A stretch of 64,000 nt of DNA from SIG603 sp964369415 (GTDB lineage Bacteria; Bacillota; Clostridia; Oscillospirales; Acutalibacteraceae): contig CAYJFP010000002.1 of the NCBI GenBank assembly GCA_964369415.1, positions 62,001 to 126,000 on the forward strand. The letters run 5' to 3'. The notes under the pieces were generated by a model. The model searched no databases, had not been told where the DNA came from, and saw only the letters and a list, made by a program, of their open reading frames with translations. This document shows, one piece after another, positions 1 to 8,408 of this stretch. The translations under genes were made by a program, and so were the position numbers. The stretch's first letter is position 1, and each line of letters starts with the position of its first letter.

Positions 1-6
1 AAATAA

Positions 7-37
7 AAGGACTACTGCTTATTTAGCAGTAGTCCTT
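7..37 (-). terminator. Rho-independent terminator after xerC
   Basis: A 13-bp perfect inverted repeat (AAGGACTACTGCT and its complement) with a 5-base loop lies just past the xerC stop codon. It is followed on the minus strand by a T-rich TTATTT tract. Confidence 0.85.
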
Positions 38-42
38 AAACT

Positions 43-1026
43 TTATATTTTAATTTTAGAAAGTGGATTTTTTTTCGCCGCTTCTTCCATTTGCTTATTT
101 GAAACATGCGTATAAATTTCAGTTGTACCTAAGTTTTCATGTCCTAAAATATCTTGTAAAACCCTAATGTCGACGCCGTTTTGGTGCATTAAAGTAGCAG
201 CAGTGTGCCTAAGTTTATGAACAGAATATCCAGGTCCGCCAAGACCGATTTTTTCTAAATTGACATTTACTATATGCTGTACAGTTTTTGGACTAATTCT
301 AGTAAACCTACTACTTAAAAACAAAGCATTTTTATCAATAACTTTATCATTTGGTCTAACCGCTATATAATTATCAATCGAAGATATGCAAGAATCATTT
401 AAATATACAATTCTTTCTTTATTTCCTTTACCTAAAACTCTTAGTGAGTTTGTACTTCTTATAATATCATTAATGTTAATGCCTACAAGTTCTGATAAGC
501 GAAGTCCACAATTTAAAAACAAAACTATAATGCAGTAATCTCTGATTTTATTAGCGCCATCTACTGCTTTTAACAGCTCGATACTTTGTTCGAGCGTTAA
601 GAATTTTGGAAGAGTTTTGCGTTTTTTAGGTGCAGTTAAATTTTCAGTTGGATTATTTGGAATCAACTTTTCATGTTTAAATAGATAGGTAAAAAAACCT
701 TTTAAAGATGAAGATTTACGCTGTCTAGTAGACGCCATATTATTACGACCATCAGTAACAAAATTCATAAACTCAAAAATATCATAGGTTGTAATTTTTT
801 TTATAAAATCAATGTCGATGTCATTAACTAGAGTTTTATCAAGTTCATCAGAATTAGCAAGTCCATAATGAAACTTCATAAATCTAAAAAAAGTTCGCAA
901 ATCCAGTGCGTATTCATTTACAGTTTTTGAGCTTCGACCTTTAATATTTCTCATATACAAAAAGTATTGTCTAGCTATTTGCGGTAATTCTATTAAAATA
1001 TCAGTATTATAGCCGTTTTGTTTCAT
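43..1026 (-). CDS. xerC: Tyrosine recombinase, XerC-like
   Basis: Site-specific tyrosine recombinase of about 327 residues, the usual size for XerC/XerD, which resolve chromosome dimers at dif during division. An N-terminal core-binding domain (about 17-120) precedes the catalytic domain. The catalytic set is visible: R176 (in CGLRLSEL), a Lys near 200-203, H270 and R273 (in HKLRHT), H296 (in LGHENL) and nucleophile Y305 (EIYTHV). A second Xer protein is encoded at 5484-6377, so the pair is complete here; naming this one XerC is by elimination. The ATG has no clear ribosome-binding site, which is unusual for this window. No phage or transposon genes are nearby, so a mobile-element integrase is unlikely. 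Confidence 0.8.
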   Translation of the reverse strand: MKQNGYNTDILIELPQIARQYFLYMRNIKGRSSKTVNEYALDLRTFFRFMKFHYGLANSDELDKTLVNDIDIDFIKKITTYDIFEFMNFVTDGRNNMASTRQRKSSSLKGFFTYLFKHEKLIPNNPTENLTAPKKRKTLPKFLTLEQSIELLKAVDGANKIRDYCIIVLFLNCGLRLSELVGININDIIRSTNSLRVLGKGNKERIVYLNDSCISSIDNYIAVRPNDKVIDKNALFLSSRFTRISPKTVQHIVNVNLEKIGLGGPGYSVHKLRHTAATLMHQNGVDIRVLQDILGHENLGTTEIYTHVSNKQMEEAAKKNPLSKIKI

Positions 1027-1094
1027 TTAATTGAATCTGTATCAAAATGCAGTTGCAAAGTGATTTTCCTTTCTTTTTTTCAAAATCTTCTCCC

Positions 1095-1130
1095 CTCAAT
1101 TATACAAAATATTTATTTTGTATAATTGAG
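1095..1130. repeat. 15-bp perfect inverted repeat between xerC and DUF6873-like gene
   Basis: The arms at 1095-1109 and 1116-1130 are perfectly complementary, with a 6-base loop. On the minus strand the right part contains TATAAT and is followed by a strong ribosome-binding-like GAGGGGAG. No T-run follows, so it does not look like a terminator; an operator or an RNA-stabilising hairpin ahead of xerC is more likely. Confidence 0.6.
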
Positions 1131-1153
1131 ATTGTAATTTTAGAGAGTAAAAT

Positions 1154-1831
1154 TTATATCACTATTATCCCACCTATGTCTATCAAAGGCTTATTTGAAA
1201 TCGAAACCGCCTTTAGTCCATGCTTAATAATAAATGATTTTATCCTATTTGAATCTTCATGCAAATCTAGATTACCAGTAAAATAAACCGTATCTTCTAT
1301 CACGCCTGAACTACCGCCAATGAAACCATAATTATAACCCGGTAATAAAATATTTCCATTTGAAATTTTTAAAACGTCCACTTTGTTTTCTATTAATGTT
1401 TTTTCAATAGTTGTGTCCGCTGTAATTACCGCATTTTCATTTATTTTAAGACTAGAACATTTTGTATATCCCTGTTTAACATTTACTATTTTATAATTAT
1501 TTTCATTTGCAAAATTAAGTACCTTTATGTCTAAGGCGTTTTTATTACAAAATATTTTCCTATTTAGCACTAGTGCGTTTAACAAACAATCATTCGGATA
1601 CTTGTCCCCTAAATTATTTTGACATTTTTCTATTTCATATCCATAAATTGTTTTATTAAAATCTCTTGATACAAAAATAGTTTTATTTTCAAGCATTAAA
1701 ACTTGTAAATCTGCATGATAAGCAGTCTGTTTTGGTAAAAACTTACTTTTTTCTGTTAATATGCACTCATAGCCGAGATTGATAAAATATTCATATATAT
1801 GCGGATATTCACCTGAGAGTAAAATCCTCAT
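1154..1831 (-). CDS. Conserved protein, probably DUF6873 (GME-fold) family
   Basis: A 225-residue soluble protein with no signal peptide. It resembles the clostridial DUF6873 family, proposed to share the guanidino-group-modifying-enzyme fold; I recognise it from general pattern and its place beside radA, not from a diagnostic motif. A glycine-rich block (GYNYGFIGGSSGV) and a late Cys/His-poor C-terminus are visible, but I cannot assign catalytic residues. Its start overlaps the radA stop by four bases, so it is very likely translated with radA. Function is unknown; a role linked to RadA is only suggested by the coupling. Confidence 0.55.
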   Translation of the reverse strand: MRILLSGEYPHIYEYFINLGYECILTEKSKFLPKQTAYHADLQVLMLENKTIFVSRDFNKTIYGYEIEKCQNNLGDKYPNDCLLNALVLNRKIFCNKNALDIKVLNFANENNYKIVNVKQGYTKCSSLKINENAVITADTTIEKTLIENKVDVLKISNGNILLPGYNYGFIGGSSGVIEDTVYFTGNLDLHEDSNRIKSFIIKHGLKAVSISNKPLIDIGGIIVI

Positions 1832-3201
1832 TTTGAAGCAGCCTCTAACGCTTGTCTTAAAGTTTTTACGCCTATTATTTCTATATCTGTTTGCTTTTTA
1901 AATTTTACAGCATTGTGATACGGCATTACGCATCTTGTAAATCCAAGTCTTGACGCTTCGGCAATTCTTGCTTCAACATGGCCTACAGAACGTAGTTCAC
2001 CTGCAAGACCCACTTCACCAAAAACTAATGTATCCTCTCTGATTTCCACGTCCTTTAAGCTTGAAACTAGCGCCATTGCAACAGCTAAATCGACCGCTGG
2101 TTCGTCCAACCTTAAGCCTCCTACAACATTTACATATGCATCCAAATTAGAAAAATAAAACCCAGCTCTTTTTTCTAAAACAGCAAGAATAAGTGCCATT
2201 CTATTGTAATCATATCCTGTAGATGTCCTTCTTGGATTCCCAAAGCCACTCGTAGTTGCAAGACCTTGAATTTCCGCAAGAATAGGTCTAGTGCCCTCCA
2301 TCACGGCAGTTACACATGTACCCGAGGCATTCTTTGGTCTTCCTTCTAACAAGGCTTTAGATGGATTATCTACTTCCTTTAAACCGTTTTCTCCCATGTC
2401 AAAAACACCAATTTCGTTTGTAGATCCGTAACGATTTTTTATTGCTCTTAAAATTCTATAAGTCATCTGTCTATCGCCTTCAAAATATAAAACTGCATCG
2501 ACGATATGTTCGAGAACCTTAGGGCCAGCCACTGCCCCGTCTTTATTCACATGCCCAACTAAAATAACAGGGATATCCAGCGATTTTGCACACCTCATTA
2601 CGGCATTTGTGCACTCTCTGACTTGTGTAACACTGCCCGGTGAAGATGATAAATCCTTCAAATTCATCGTTTGAATTGAATCTATCATGACTAAATCAGG
2701 TTTTTCTGAAGATATAAGCTCTGTGACATATTGCATATCAGTTTCGGTTAAAACCTTGATTCCCTCACTGTCTACACCGAGTCTTTGCGCCCTAAGTTTA
2801 ATCTGCCTTGCAGATTCTTCGCCTGAAACATAAAGGATATTTAAGTTTTGACCTAAACAGTTACAAACTTGTAATAAAATTGTAGATTTACCTATACCTG
2901 GATCACCACTAATAAGAGTAAGTGAGCCCTTAACAATTCCACCGCCTAAAACACGGTCAAATTCACCTAAACCTGTTTTGTATCTATGCTCGTTCTCTGT
3001 GTCAATTTCCCTTATACTTTGAGCTTTATTATAGCTGAAAACATCAGAAAAAGTTGTTTTCTTACCACTTCCAGTAAAACTGGTTTTGATACTCTCTTCC
3101 ATACAGTTCCAGTTTCCACATTCTGGACATCTTCCCGACCATTTTGGTGCTTCATAAGCACATTCAGAACAAATAAATACTGTTTTATTTTTTGCTGCCA
3201 T
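1828..3201 (-). CDS. radA: DNA repair protein RadA
   Basis: RadA/Sms, a RecA-like ATPase that drives branch migration of recombination intermediates. At 457 residues it is the standard length. The order is an N-terminal C4 zinc finger (C11, C14, C25, C28), a RecA-type ATPase core with Walker A GDPGIGKST near residue 100, the RadA-specific KNRYGS motif near 260, and a C-terminal Lon-protease-like domain containing the GGLRLDEPAVDLA region. It is coupled by a four-base overlap to the downstream DUF6873-like gene, and cwlD lies 64 bases upstream on the same strand. No sequence oddities are seen. Confidence 0.97.
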   Translation of the reverse strand: MAAKNKTVFICSECAYEAPKWSGRCPECGNWNCMEESIKTSFTGSGKKTTFSDVFSYNKAQSIREIDTENEHRYKTGLGEFDRVLGGGIVKGSLTLISGDPGIGKSTILLQVCNCLGQNLNILYVSGEESARQIKLRAQRLGVDSEGIKVLTETDMQYVTELISSEKPDLVMIDSIQTMNLKDLSSSPGSVTQVRECTNAVMRCAKSLDIPVILVGHVNKDGAVAGPKVLEHIVDAVLYFEGDRQMTYRILRAIKNRYGSTNEIGVFDMGENGLKEVDNPSKALLEGRPKNASGTCVTAVMEGTRPILAEIQGLATTSGFGNPRRTSTGYDYNRMALILAVLEKRAGFYFSNLDAYVNVVGGLRLDEPAVDLAVAMALVSSLKDVEIREDTLVFGEVGLAGELRSVGHVEARIAEASRLGFTRCVMPYHNAVKFKKQTDIEIIGVKTLRQALEAASK

Positions 3202-3265
3202 TTTATCAAACCCTCTTATTTTTAATAGAAATATAATAACACAATTAAAAAGTTATAACAAGAGT

Positions 3266-3952
3266 TTAGTTTAAATAACTGTCAACAGCCTTAAATATCA
3301 CATTAGATAGTTCTTTCTGATAGTTTTCATCTTGTAATGTCTTACATTCTTCGTAATTAGAAATAAAACCACATTCAATAATTATCATGGGCGTTTCTGT
3401 GTTGTTTAGTAGATAATTGCTATCAATACTTTTTATCACTCGGTTATTGTTCGGTTGTAAATCGTTTATTATGCTGTATTGAACCGCTTCTGCTATATCT
3501 TTTGAGTTTTCATTTTTGTAAAAAACTTGAGATCCGCTGTACCTTTCTTCCGTGAAATGATTTTGATGTATGCTAATTACTAAATCAGCTTCTGAATTAT
3601 CAAACAATTCTTCTCTTTCATACATATCTGATTTTTTTCGTGCACTTACTGAACCTAAACTTGTATCTCCAAGTGCAGTGTCGACTTCTCGTGTCATAAT
3701 TATCTGATAGCCACCGTTTTCAAATTCCTCTTTTAACGCCAAACTAATGGCAAGATTAATATCTTTTTCGGATATACCGTCTACTCCGACAGCTCCGCCA
3801 TCTTCTCCACCATGTCCTGCATCAATCACTATTGTTCCTTTGCTCTGAATTTTTATGGTATGCTCATCTATTTTTGAAACCGCTCCAACAAGATTAAACA
3901 CAGTTAAAATAGTTATAGTTATGCAAATTATGCCATAAAATCTTTTTTTCAT
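3266..3952 (-). CDS. cwlD: N-acetylmuramoyl-L-alanine amidase, CwlD-type
   Basis: Amidase_3-family zinc hydrolase that cuts the lactyl-amide bond in peptidoglycan; the CwlD subgroup makes the muramic-lactam of the spore cortex. An uncleaved-signal-type N-terminal hydrophobic segment (about 5-23) is followed by the catalytic domain. Zinc ligands are visible in VIDAGHGGEDGG and the SIHQNHF region, and the catalytic Glu lies in IIIECGF. The ATG at 3952 is preferred: AAAAGGG sits eight bases upstream, while the GTG three codons earlier overlaps that site. With the spoIIM-like gene it supports a sporulating host, but amidases of this family also occur in vegetative growth. Confidence 0.85.
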   Translation of the reverse strand: MKKRFYGIICITITILTVFNLVGAVSKIDEHTIKIQSKGTIVIDAGHGGEDGGAVGVDGISEKDINLAISLALKEEFENGGYQIIMTREVDTALGDTSLGSVSARKKSDMYEREELFDNSEADLVISIHQNHFTEERYSGSQVFYKNENSKDIAEAVQYSIINDLQPNNNRVIKSIDSNYLLNNTETPMIIIECGFISNYEECKTLQDENYQKELSNVIFKAVDSYLN

Positions 3953-4053
3953 CGCAATCACCCTTTTAAGTATATGATTTGACGTATACTAAACATTACT
4001 TTACTTTTAAAGCTTATTATAATATAATTTAATTATGAAAGGGTGTGTATACT

Positions 4054-4476
4054 ATGAAACAAGAGAAGTCTTGTGGGGCGATTGTTTGGCGAAAAAACTC
4101 AAATAAAATTGAATTTTTGCTTCTAAAACATAAAAATGGAGAGCACTGGGCGTTTCCAAAAGGACATGTTGAAAAAAATGAAACTGAACTTGAAACAGCT
4201 AAACGTGAAATACTTGAAGAAACAAGTTTGAGTCCTGTTATTGATGAAAATTTTCGAGAAAGTGTAAGTTATTCCCCTAAAAAAAACGTGATAAAAGAAG
4301 TTGTTTATTTTTCAGCACTTTGTGAAAGTGGTGAATTCTCAGCTCAAGAAATCGAAATAAAGAAAATAATCTGGGCAGATTATGATAAGGCACTCAAAAA
4401 AATAACCTTTGAAAACGATATAAAAATATTTAAGAAGCATTTTGAATTTTTAAAAAGTAAATATGATATAAACTAA
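4054..4476 (+). CDS. Nudix hydrolase, Ap4A-hydrolase-like
   Basis: A 140-residue Nudix protein of the bis(5'-nucleosyl)-tetraphosphatase type, which would hydrolyse diadenosine polyphosphates or similar nucleotides. The Nudix box runs from GHVEKNETELETAKRE into ILEET, with the spacing and the catalytic REILEE core intact. The protein opens with KSCGAIVWR, typical of this subgroup. The ATG at 4054 lies about 10 bases after GAAAGGG; a GTG three codons earlier is less well placed. It is transcribed alone, divergently from cwlD, and ends at a strong shared terminator. Exact substrate cannot be read from the sequence. Confidence 0.85.
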   Translation: MKQEKSCGAIVWRKNSNKIEFLLLKHKNGEHWAFPKGHVEKNETELETAKREILEETSLSPVIDENFRESVSYSPKKNVIKEVVYFSALCESGEFSAQEIEIKKIIWADYDKALKKITFENDIKIFKKHFEFLKSKYDIN

Positions 4477-4480
4477 AAAA

Positions 4481-4517
4481 AACAGTGTAATTCACCTAAA
4501 TCGTGAATTACACTGTT
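4481..4517. terminator. Bidirectional terminator
   Basis: A 15-bp perfect stem (AACAGTGTAATTCAC) with a 7-base loop lies between two convergent genes, flanked by A-runs on the left and T/A-runs on the right. It can serve both the Nudix gene and the DUF624-xerD operon. Confidence 0.9.
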
Positions 4518-4522
4518 TTAAA

Positions 4523-5443
4523 TTAACCTAAATCGTCAAAAATTTGTTCTTGCTCTTCGCTTTCATCGTAATTCCAAATAGATTTTACTTCTTCTTTGGT
4601 CTCCTCTTCATTCTCACTAGCTTGATACGGATTAAAAATATATCTATCAAGAAGTGGATAGAAGATAAACGCATTTGAATAAGTAACAAAGCTAAATGCG
4701 AAAAGTACCAACGATACCATCGGTAAAAACTCATGTAAAAGTGAAATTACGGCAAAGATAATTACGACAAGGGCAAACAAAAAGTTTCTGCCAACTCCTA
4801 AAATCGAAAACAATAAAGAATTTTTGTAAATATCCTTTAGTTTTAACTTTGCCGATACAATTAATAACGGCACATACAACTGCATTAAAATGAAGATTAT
4901 CGCTAAAAGCAGTGTAAAGAAATATGCCACAATATAAATTATACCTTCGTCAAAATAAGTTGAATAGTACAAAGTAGAAAAACTTAAAAGTACATAAACG
5001 AAATAACATAGCAAAGCATTTAAAAAGAATTGCAAAAAGTTTTCTTTAACGCCTGTCCAATATTCACTCCATAAAAAAACATACTTTCGGTTGACAAGTC
5101 TTTTTGTTATGACCAGCATCGCTGCAAAGAAAGGATACAAAAATACAAGTGGGAACATTGATATGTAATTTCTCCAAATATCTACGCTTAAATTCACTGT
5201 CCCTGAAGTAAGTGCAATACTCAAATCAATCTTAAATACAAAACCTGAAAAATAGAGGAATACAATTAAGGCCGCTATGGGTATAGCTGGAATTAAAAAA
5301 ATCAGGTTCAATTTAAGTAGCCTTGCAAAATTTCTACCATAGGTTATAAAATACCTTTGAAATGCTGATTTTTCATCATCGTCGTCCTTATTTACACCTG
5401 GACCGGGCTTACTATAATTACCAAATAATCCAAAAAACGCCAA
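4523..5443 (-). CDS. DUF624 (YesL-like) membrane protein
   Basis: Integral membrane protein with about five to six hydrophobic segments, between residues 45 and 260, a glycine/proline-rich cytoplasmic start (FGNYSKPGPGVNK) typical of DUF624 proteins, and an acidic C-terminal tail rich in Glu. The family includes B. subtilis YesL; its function is unknown, although many members sit near sugar transporters. The best start is a TTG at 5443, nine bases after TTGGAG; a TTG five codons earlier overlaps that site. It is the last gene of the spoIIM-like/xerD/DUF624 run and ends at the bidirectional terminator. Confidence 0.75.
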   Translation of the reverse strand: MAFFGLFGNYSKPGPGVNKDDDDEKSAFQRYFITYGRNFARLLKLNLIFLIPAIPIAALIVFLYFSGFVFKIDLSIALTSGTVNLSVDIWRNYISMFPLVFLYPFFAAMLVITKRLVNRKYVFLWSEYWTGVKENFLQFFLNALLCYFVYVLLSFSTLYYSTYFDEGIIYIVAYFFTLLLAIIFILMQLYVPLLIVSAKLKLKDIYKNSLLFSILGVGRNFLFALVVIIFAVISLLHEFLPMVSLVLFAFSFVTYSNAFIFYPLLDRYIFNPYQASENEEETKEEVKSIWNYDESEEQEQIFDDLG

Positions 5444-5483
5444 AAACACCAACTCCAATAAAATTATTTAATTTTTGCTTCAA

Positions 5484-6377
5484 CTAAATCTTCTTCGCTT
5501 TAGGGTGACTATGATTATACACTGCTTTCGTATTATTATCAAGTAGTTGCAAGTAAATTTGTGTAGAAGAAATATCTGCATGTCCCATCATGGTTTTAAT
5601 ATCCTCGACAGATGCACCATTTTCAAGCAAATGCATAGCAAAAGAATGTCTTAAAGTATGCGGAGTAAGTTCTTTAGTAATGCCTACTTCTAATGCATAC
5701 CCTTTAACAATTTTCCAGAAACCTTGCCTTGTAAGACGTGATCCATTTAAATTTACAAACAAAGCTTCACATTTTTCATCTGATACCAAAAGAGATCTCA
5801 TTCTATATATATAATCAGAAACCGCAACAATAGCTGATGTATGTACTGGAATAGTTCTTTTATTTTTTGAAGCACTACAGTAAAGAACTCCTGAGCGCAA
5901 GTTAATGTCACTTAAATTCAAATTAATTAGCTCTGAAACTCTAATACCAGTTGCGTACAAAAGTTCTAACATCGCTTTGTCACGGCAACCTTTAGGGTCT
6001 GAAAGCAAAGGTTTAGAGAGCAATAGTTCGATTTCTTCACCTGTGATAATTTGCGGAAGTCTTTTTTCTGTTTTTTCAAGTTTAACTGCCTTTGCAGGGT
6101 TTTCATCAGTTAATCCAGAAAAAATCAAATACTTATAAAAACACCTTACAGAACTTACATTTCTTGAAATAGTCGAAACACTTCTGCCTAAATTTTTAAG
6201 ATAATCTACAAAATCATTAACTAATTCATCGTCTGCATTTAATGGGTCTTTGCAAGAACGAAGTTTTATATAATCTAAATACATTTGAAGATCCCGCAAA
6301 TACGAATCTCTTGTGTTAACAGAGCCTGACTTATGTTCAAGCAAATAATCCGCAAAATCCGCATAATAATTTTTCAT
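5484..6377 (-). CDS. xerD: Tyrosine recombinase XerD
   Basis: A 297-residue tyrosine recombinase, the standard XerD length. The N-terminal core-binding domain (1-90) and catalytic domain (about 110-290) are intact, with R146 (ATGIRVSEL), a Lys near 173, H240 and R243 (LTPHTLRHSF), H266 (MMGHADI) and nucleophile Y275 (TQIYLQL). The LTPHTLRHSFA stretch is characteristic of XerD. It sits 19 bases downstream of the spoIIM-like gene, the same association seen in many Firmicutes. It would act with XerC (43-1026) at the replication terminus; no dif site was recognised in the window. Confidence 0.93.
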   Translation of the reverse strand: MKNYYADFADYLLEHKSGSVNTRDSYLRDLQMYLDYIKLRSCKDPLNADDELVNDFVDYLKNLGRSVSTISRNVSSVRCFYKYLIFSGLTDENPAKAVKLEKTEKRLPQIITGEEIELLLSKPLLSDPKGCRDKAMLELLYATGIRVSELINLNLSDINLRSGVLYCSASKNKRTIPVHTSAIVAVSDYIYRMRSLLVSDEKCEALFVNLNGSRLTRQGFWKIVKGYALEVGITKELTPHTLRHSFAMHLLENGASVEDIKTMMGHADISSTQIYLQLLDNNTKAVYNHSHPKAKKI

Positions 6378-6396
6378 ACTTCTACCATCCTAATTA

Positions 6397-6945
6397 CTAA
6401 AATAAATATTTAAATGCCGAAAACAAAACGGCAATCACTGACATGAATACTAATGAGAAAACACCATGACTTAAACCAACATCAATGCTACTCTTCTTAT
6501 GCTTAATAAGATCAAATGAAAAAGAAAACGATTGAGCAAAATAGATAAGCAAAAAAGCAGCTTCAATAGATAAAAACAAACCGTAAAAAACAAAAGCTAA
6601 AAAATAATCACTATTAAAAAATAGAAAAGAAACACTTAAACATGAAAAAAAGGCTTTAAAAAACACTAGTACAGGTATTAGAAAAAAGCCGAAATAAGAG
6701 GTTCCAAAAAATAAAGCCAAAACCGTGAATAAGAAAAAATAAATAAAAGAATGTAATAATATTTCAAGAAATCCATCGCCTGAATAAAATAAAAGCAATG
6801 GCGATAATAACTTGTCCCCTAAATCAATATCAATAATAAAAGAAAAAACCATCCCTAAACAATATATCAAAAAGAAGGAAAGAAATATTAAAAGGCTAAT
6901 TTTAAATCGGATTCCACAAACAGAAAACTCTAAAGATTTTTTCAT
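6397..6945 (-). CDS. spoIIM: Polytopic membrane protein, SpoIIM-like
   Basis: A very hydrophobic protein of about 182 residues with five or so membrane segments. In Bacillus, SpoIIM is part of the complex that drives engulfment of the forespore. The call rests on position upstream of xerD, length, topology, and a central pattern of the type LFFGTSYFGFFLIPVLVFFKA that resembles the SpoIIM core; overall similarity looks weak, so this may be another membrane protein. The ATG at 6945 is chosen because GGATGG lies eight bases upstream. A terminator-like hairpin about 60 bases upstream separates it from the gap to the right. Confidence 0.5.
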   Translation of the reverse strand: MKKSLEFSVCGIRFKISLLIFLSFFLIYCLGMVFSFIIDIDLGDKLLSPLLLFYSGDGFLEILLHSFIYFFLFTVLALFFGTSYFGFFLIPVLVFFKAFFSCLSVSFLFFNSDYFLAFVFYGLFLSIEAAFLLIYFAQSFSFSFDLIKHKKSSIDVGLSHGVFSLVFMSVIAVLFSAFKYLF

Positions 6946-6992
6946 ATACACAACCATCCATATTAACAAGATAATAATGTGTATGAAGAAAA

Positions 6993-7308
6993 GAAAAAAA
7001 GTATTCTCAATAATGAGAATGCATAAAAATTAAAATTTATGAAACCCAAGGTTAAAAATAATTTTTCATCAAGTTTTCAGGGGTAACTATGTGCATTTTC
7101 ACTAAAACAAGAAGAATAAGCTGTGATTTTGTATTTTAACAACTCCGCAAAGAAGAAAAACACAAAATGTACCAAACACAAACAAAGGTATGTATATATG
7201 TAGATATTCTAGTAAAATACACGGTGTTCAGATAGGTTTCAGATGAATTTGTGGAAAACAACCAATATTTTTTATAAATATAGAGAAGCAACCCTTAAAT
7301 TACACTGT
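6993..7308 (-). ncRNA. Candidate non-coding RNA in gene-free gap
   Basis: The stretch from 6946 to 7478 holds no credible protein gene. On the minus strand it has a promoter-like pair, TTGCAA at 7338-7343 and TATATT at 7315-7320 with 17 bases between, and a clear terminator at 7003-7020. A transcript of about 315 bases would result. I looked for the hallmarks of 6S RNA, tmRNA, RNase P and SRP RNA and saw none. It could equally be a long leader of the spoIIM-like gene with an attenuator. Folding was not done. Confidence 0.3.
7003..7020 (-). terminator. Terminator-like hairpin upstream of spoIIM-like gene
   Basis: A 7-bp stem (ATTCTCA) with a 4-base loop is followed on the minus strand by AC and a run of seven T. 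It is not downstream of any protein gene: the nearest upstream minus-strand gene has its own terminator at 7479-7503. It therefore marks the end of an untranslated transcript or an attenuator for the spoIIM-like gene. Confidence 0.65.
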
Positions 7309-7478
7309 CTATATAATATAATACTTTTTTACACTTTTTGCAAGTCTTTTTTTGAATATTTTTTCATTTTATTTGTAAACTTGGTATTTTTATGTAAATA
7401 ACATTATGTAAACTTTCAAAATTATTATGGTAAAAAATTATTGCAGGCAATGAATATTTATTCATTTTTATGCAAAAA

Positions 7479-7503
7479 GACGACAGCACACTATACTGTC
7501 GTC
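7479..7503 (-). terminator. Terminator after TIGR04086 gene
   Basis: An 8-bp stem (GACGACAG) with a 9-base loop lies 20 bases past the stop codon, followed on the minus strand by TTTTTGC. Confidence 0.85.
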
Positions 7504-7522
7504 TAATATATTCATTATTCAA

Positions 7523-7900
7523 TTACATAAATTTTTCTTTTTTTCCTGAAACTCCAAGCGCTCCTGAGCAAACTCCTACCATCATCATAATAGTAGATTT
7601 AAGCGGCATTGAAACAGGATCTACAGGAACTGAAAAGCTTAGCGAAATTACTAACCGTATTAAAATCCATGTTACGGCAATGATTAGTCCGTATACCGCA
7701 CCTTTTTCCCATGCCATTCTTGCACAAATAAAAGAGGCTACAACTACAGAGATATATGAAGCTATTTCCAAGGCTAAAATATACCCAGAATTTTCTATAC
7801 TTCCAAAGCTACTAGCAGTTAGTACTATCGCACAAAGTAATACTAAAAATATCCCGGCCTGAAGCAAGGCGCCAAATAGAATAGCTTTAATTTTCAACAT
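7523..7900 (-). CDS. TIGR04086 family membrane protein
   Basis: A 125-residue protein with four hydrophobic segments, matching the TIGR04086 family of small clostridial membrane proteins commonly found beside yajC. Its function is unknown. Start ATG 7900 is preferred because AAAGGGG lies eight bases upstream; a longer reading frame upstream has no ribosome-binding site. It follows yajC by about 85 bases, is the last gene of the queA-tgt-yajC run and is closed by a good terminator. A link to protein secretion is only suggested by position. Confidence 0.75.
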   Translation of the reverse strand: MLKIKAILFGALLQAGIFLVLLCAIVLTASSFGSIENSGYILALEIASYISVVVASFICARMAWEKGAVYGLIIAVTWILIRLVISLSFSVPVDPVSMPLKSTIMMMVGVCSGALGVSGKKEKFM

Positions 7901-7985
7901 AATAAAATCCCCTTTTGAATAAATTAGTAAACTGAACTCGTCTACCAATATATATTCAAAAGAGGATTATATTATACATAAGATT

Positions 7986-8333
7986 TTACTCGTCTTCGTG
8001 TACAGTATCAACACTACCTACTGCCCAACGTTTTACAAGCATTTTACTTCTATCAGAGCCAGTTTCGATGATTATAGCATCGTTTTCGTCTCTAACAGCA
8101 ACTATTCTACCAACGATTCCGCCGATAGTTGTTATTTGATCGCCAACTTGAGCATTTTTTCTCATTTCAGCTTCTTTTTTCTTTCTCTTACTATTTGGTC
8201 TAAATAAGAAAAAGTAAATCGCAAAACCAAATACTGCATAAATACCAAGCGTCATAATAAGAGTCCATGTGCTATCACCTTGTGTAGCTGTAGCACTAGC
8301 ATCAAAAAGCGCTATATTTGCAAGTCCGTTCAT
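7986..8333 (-). CDS. yajC: Preprotein translocase subunit YajC
   Basis: Small accessory subunit of the SecDF-YajC complex. The 115-residue protein has one membrane segment (about 25-45, ending in FFLFRP), a basic stretch (NSKRKKKEAEMRK), and the conserved cytoplasmic core QVGDQITTIGGIVGRIV. The start has a near-perfect ribosome-binding site (GGAGGTGA). It lies between tgt and a TIGR04086 gene, the standard clostridial arrangement. secD and secF are not in the window. Confidence 0.95.
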   Translation of the reverse strand: MNGLANIALFDASATATQGDSTWTLIMTLGIYAVFGFAIYFFLFRPNSKRKKKEAEMRKNAQVGDQITTIGGIVGRIVAVRDENDAIIIETGSDRSKMLVKRWAVGSVDTVHEDE

Positions 8334-8408
8334 TGTCTCACCTCCAAGTCAATATTGTTATTTTACCAAAAAAACAAACTTAGTGCAAGCTTTAATTTAA
8401 ATTAAAAG

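Noticed and set aside
43..1130. Phage or integrative-element integrase with attachment site
   Set aside because: The recombinase has Xer length and sits beside radA and cwlD; no excisionase, phage gene, direct repeat or tRNA target is nearby, and the inverted repeat does not resemble a Firmicute dif site.
1047..1286. Plus-strand frame of 79 codons opposite the DUF6873-like gene
   Set aside because: It overlaps a better-supported minus-strand gene and the inverted repeat, and has no family features.
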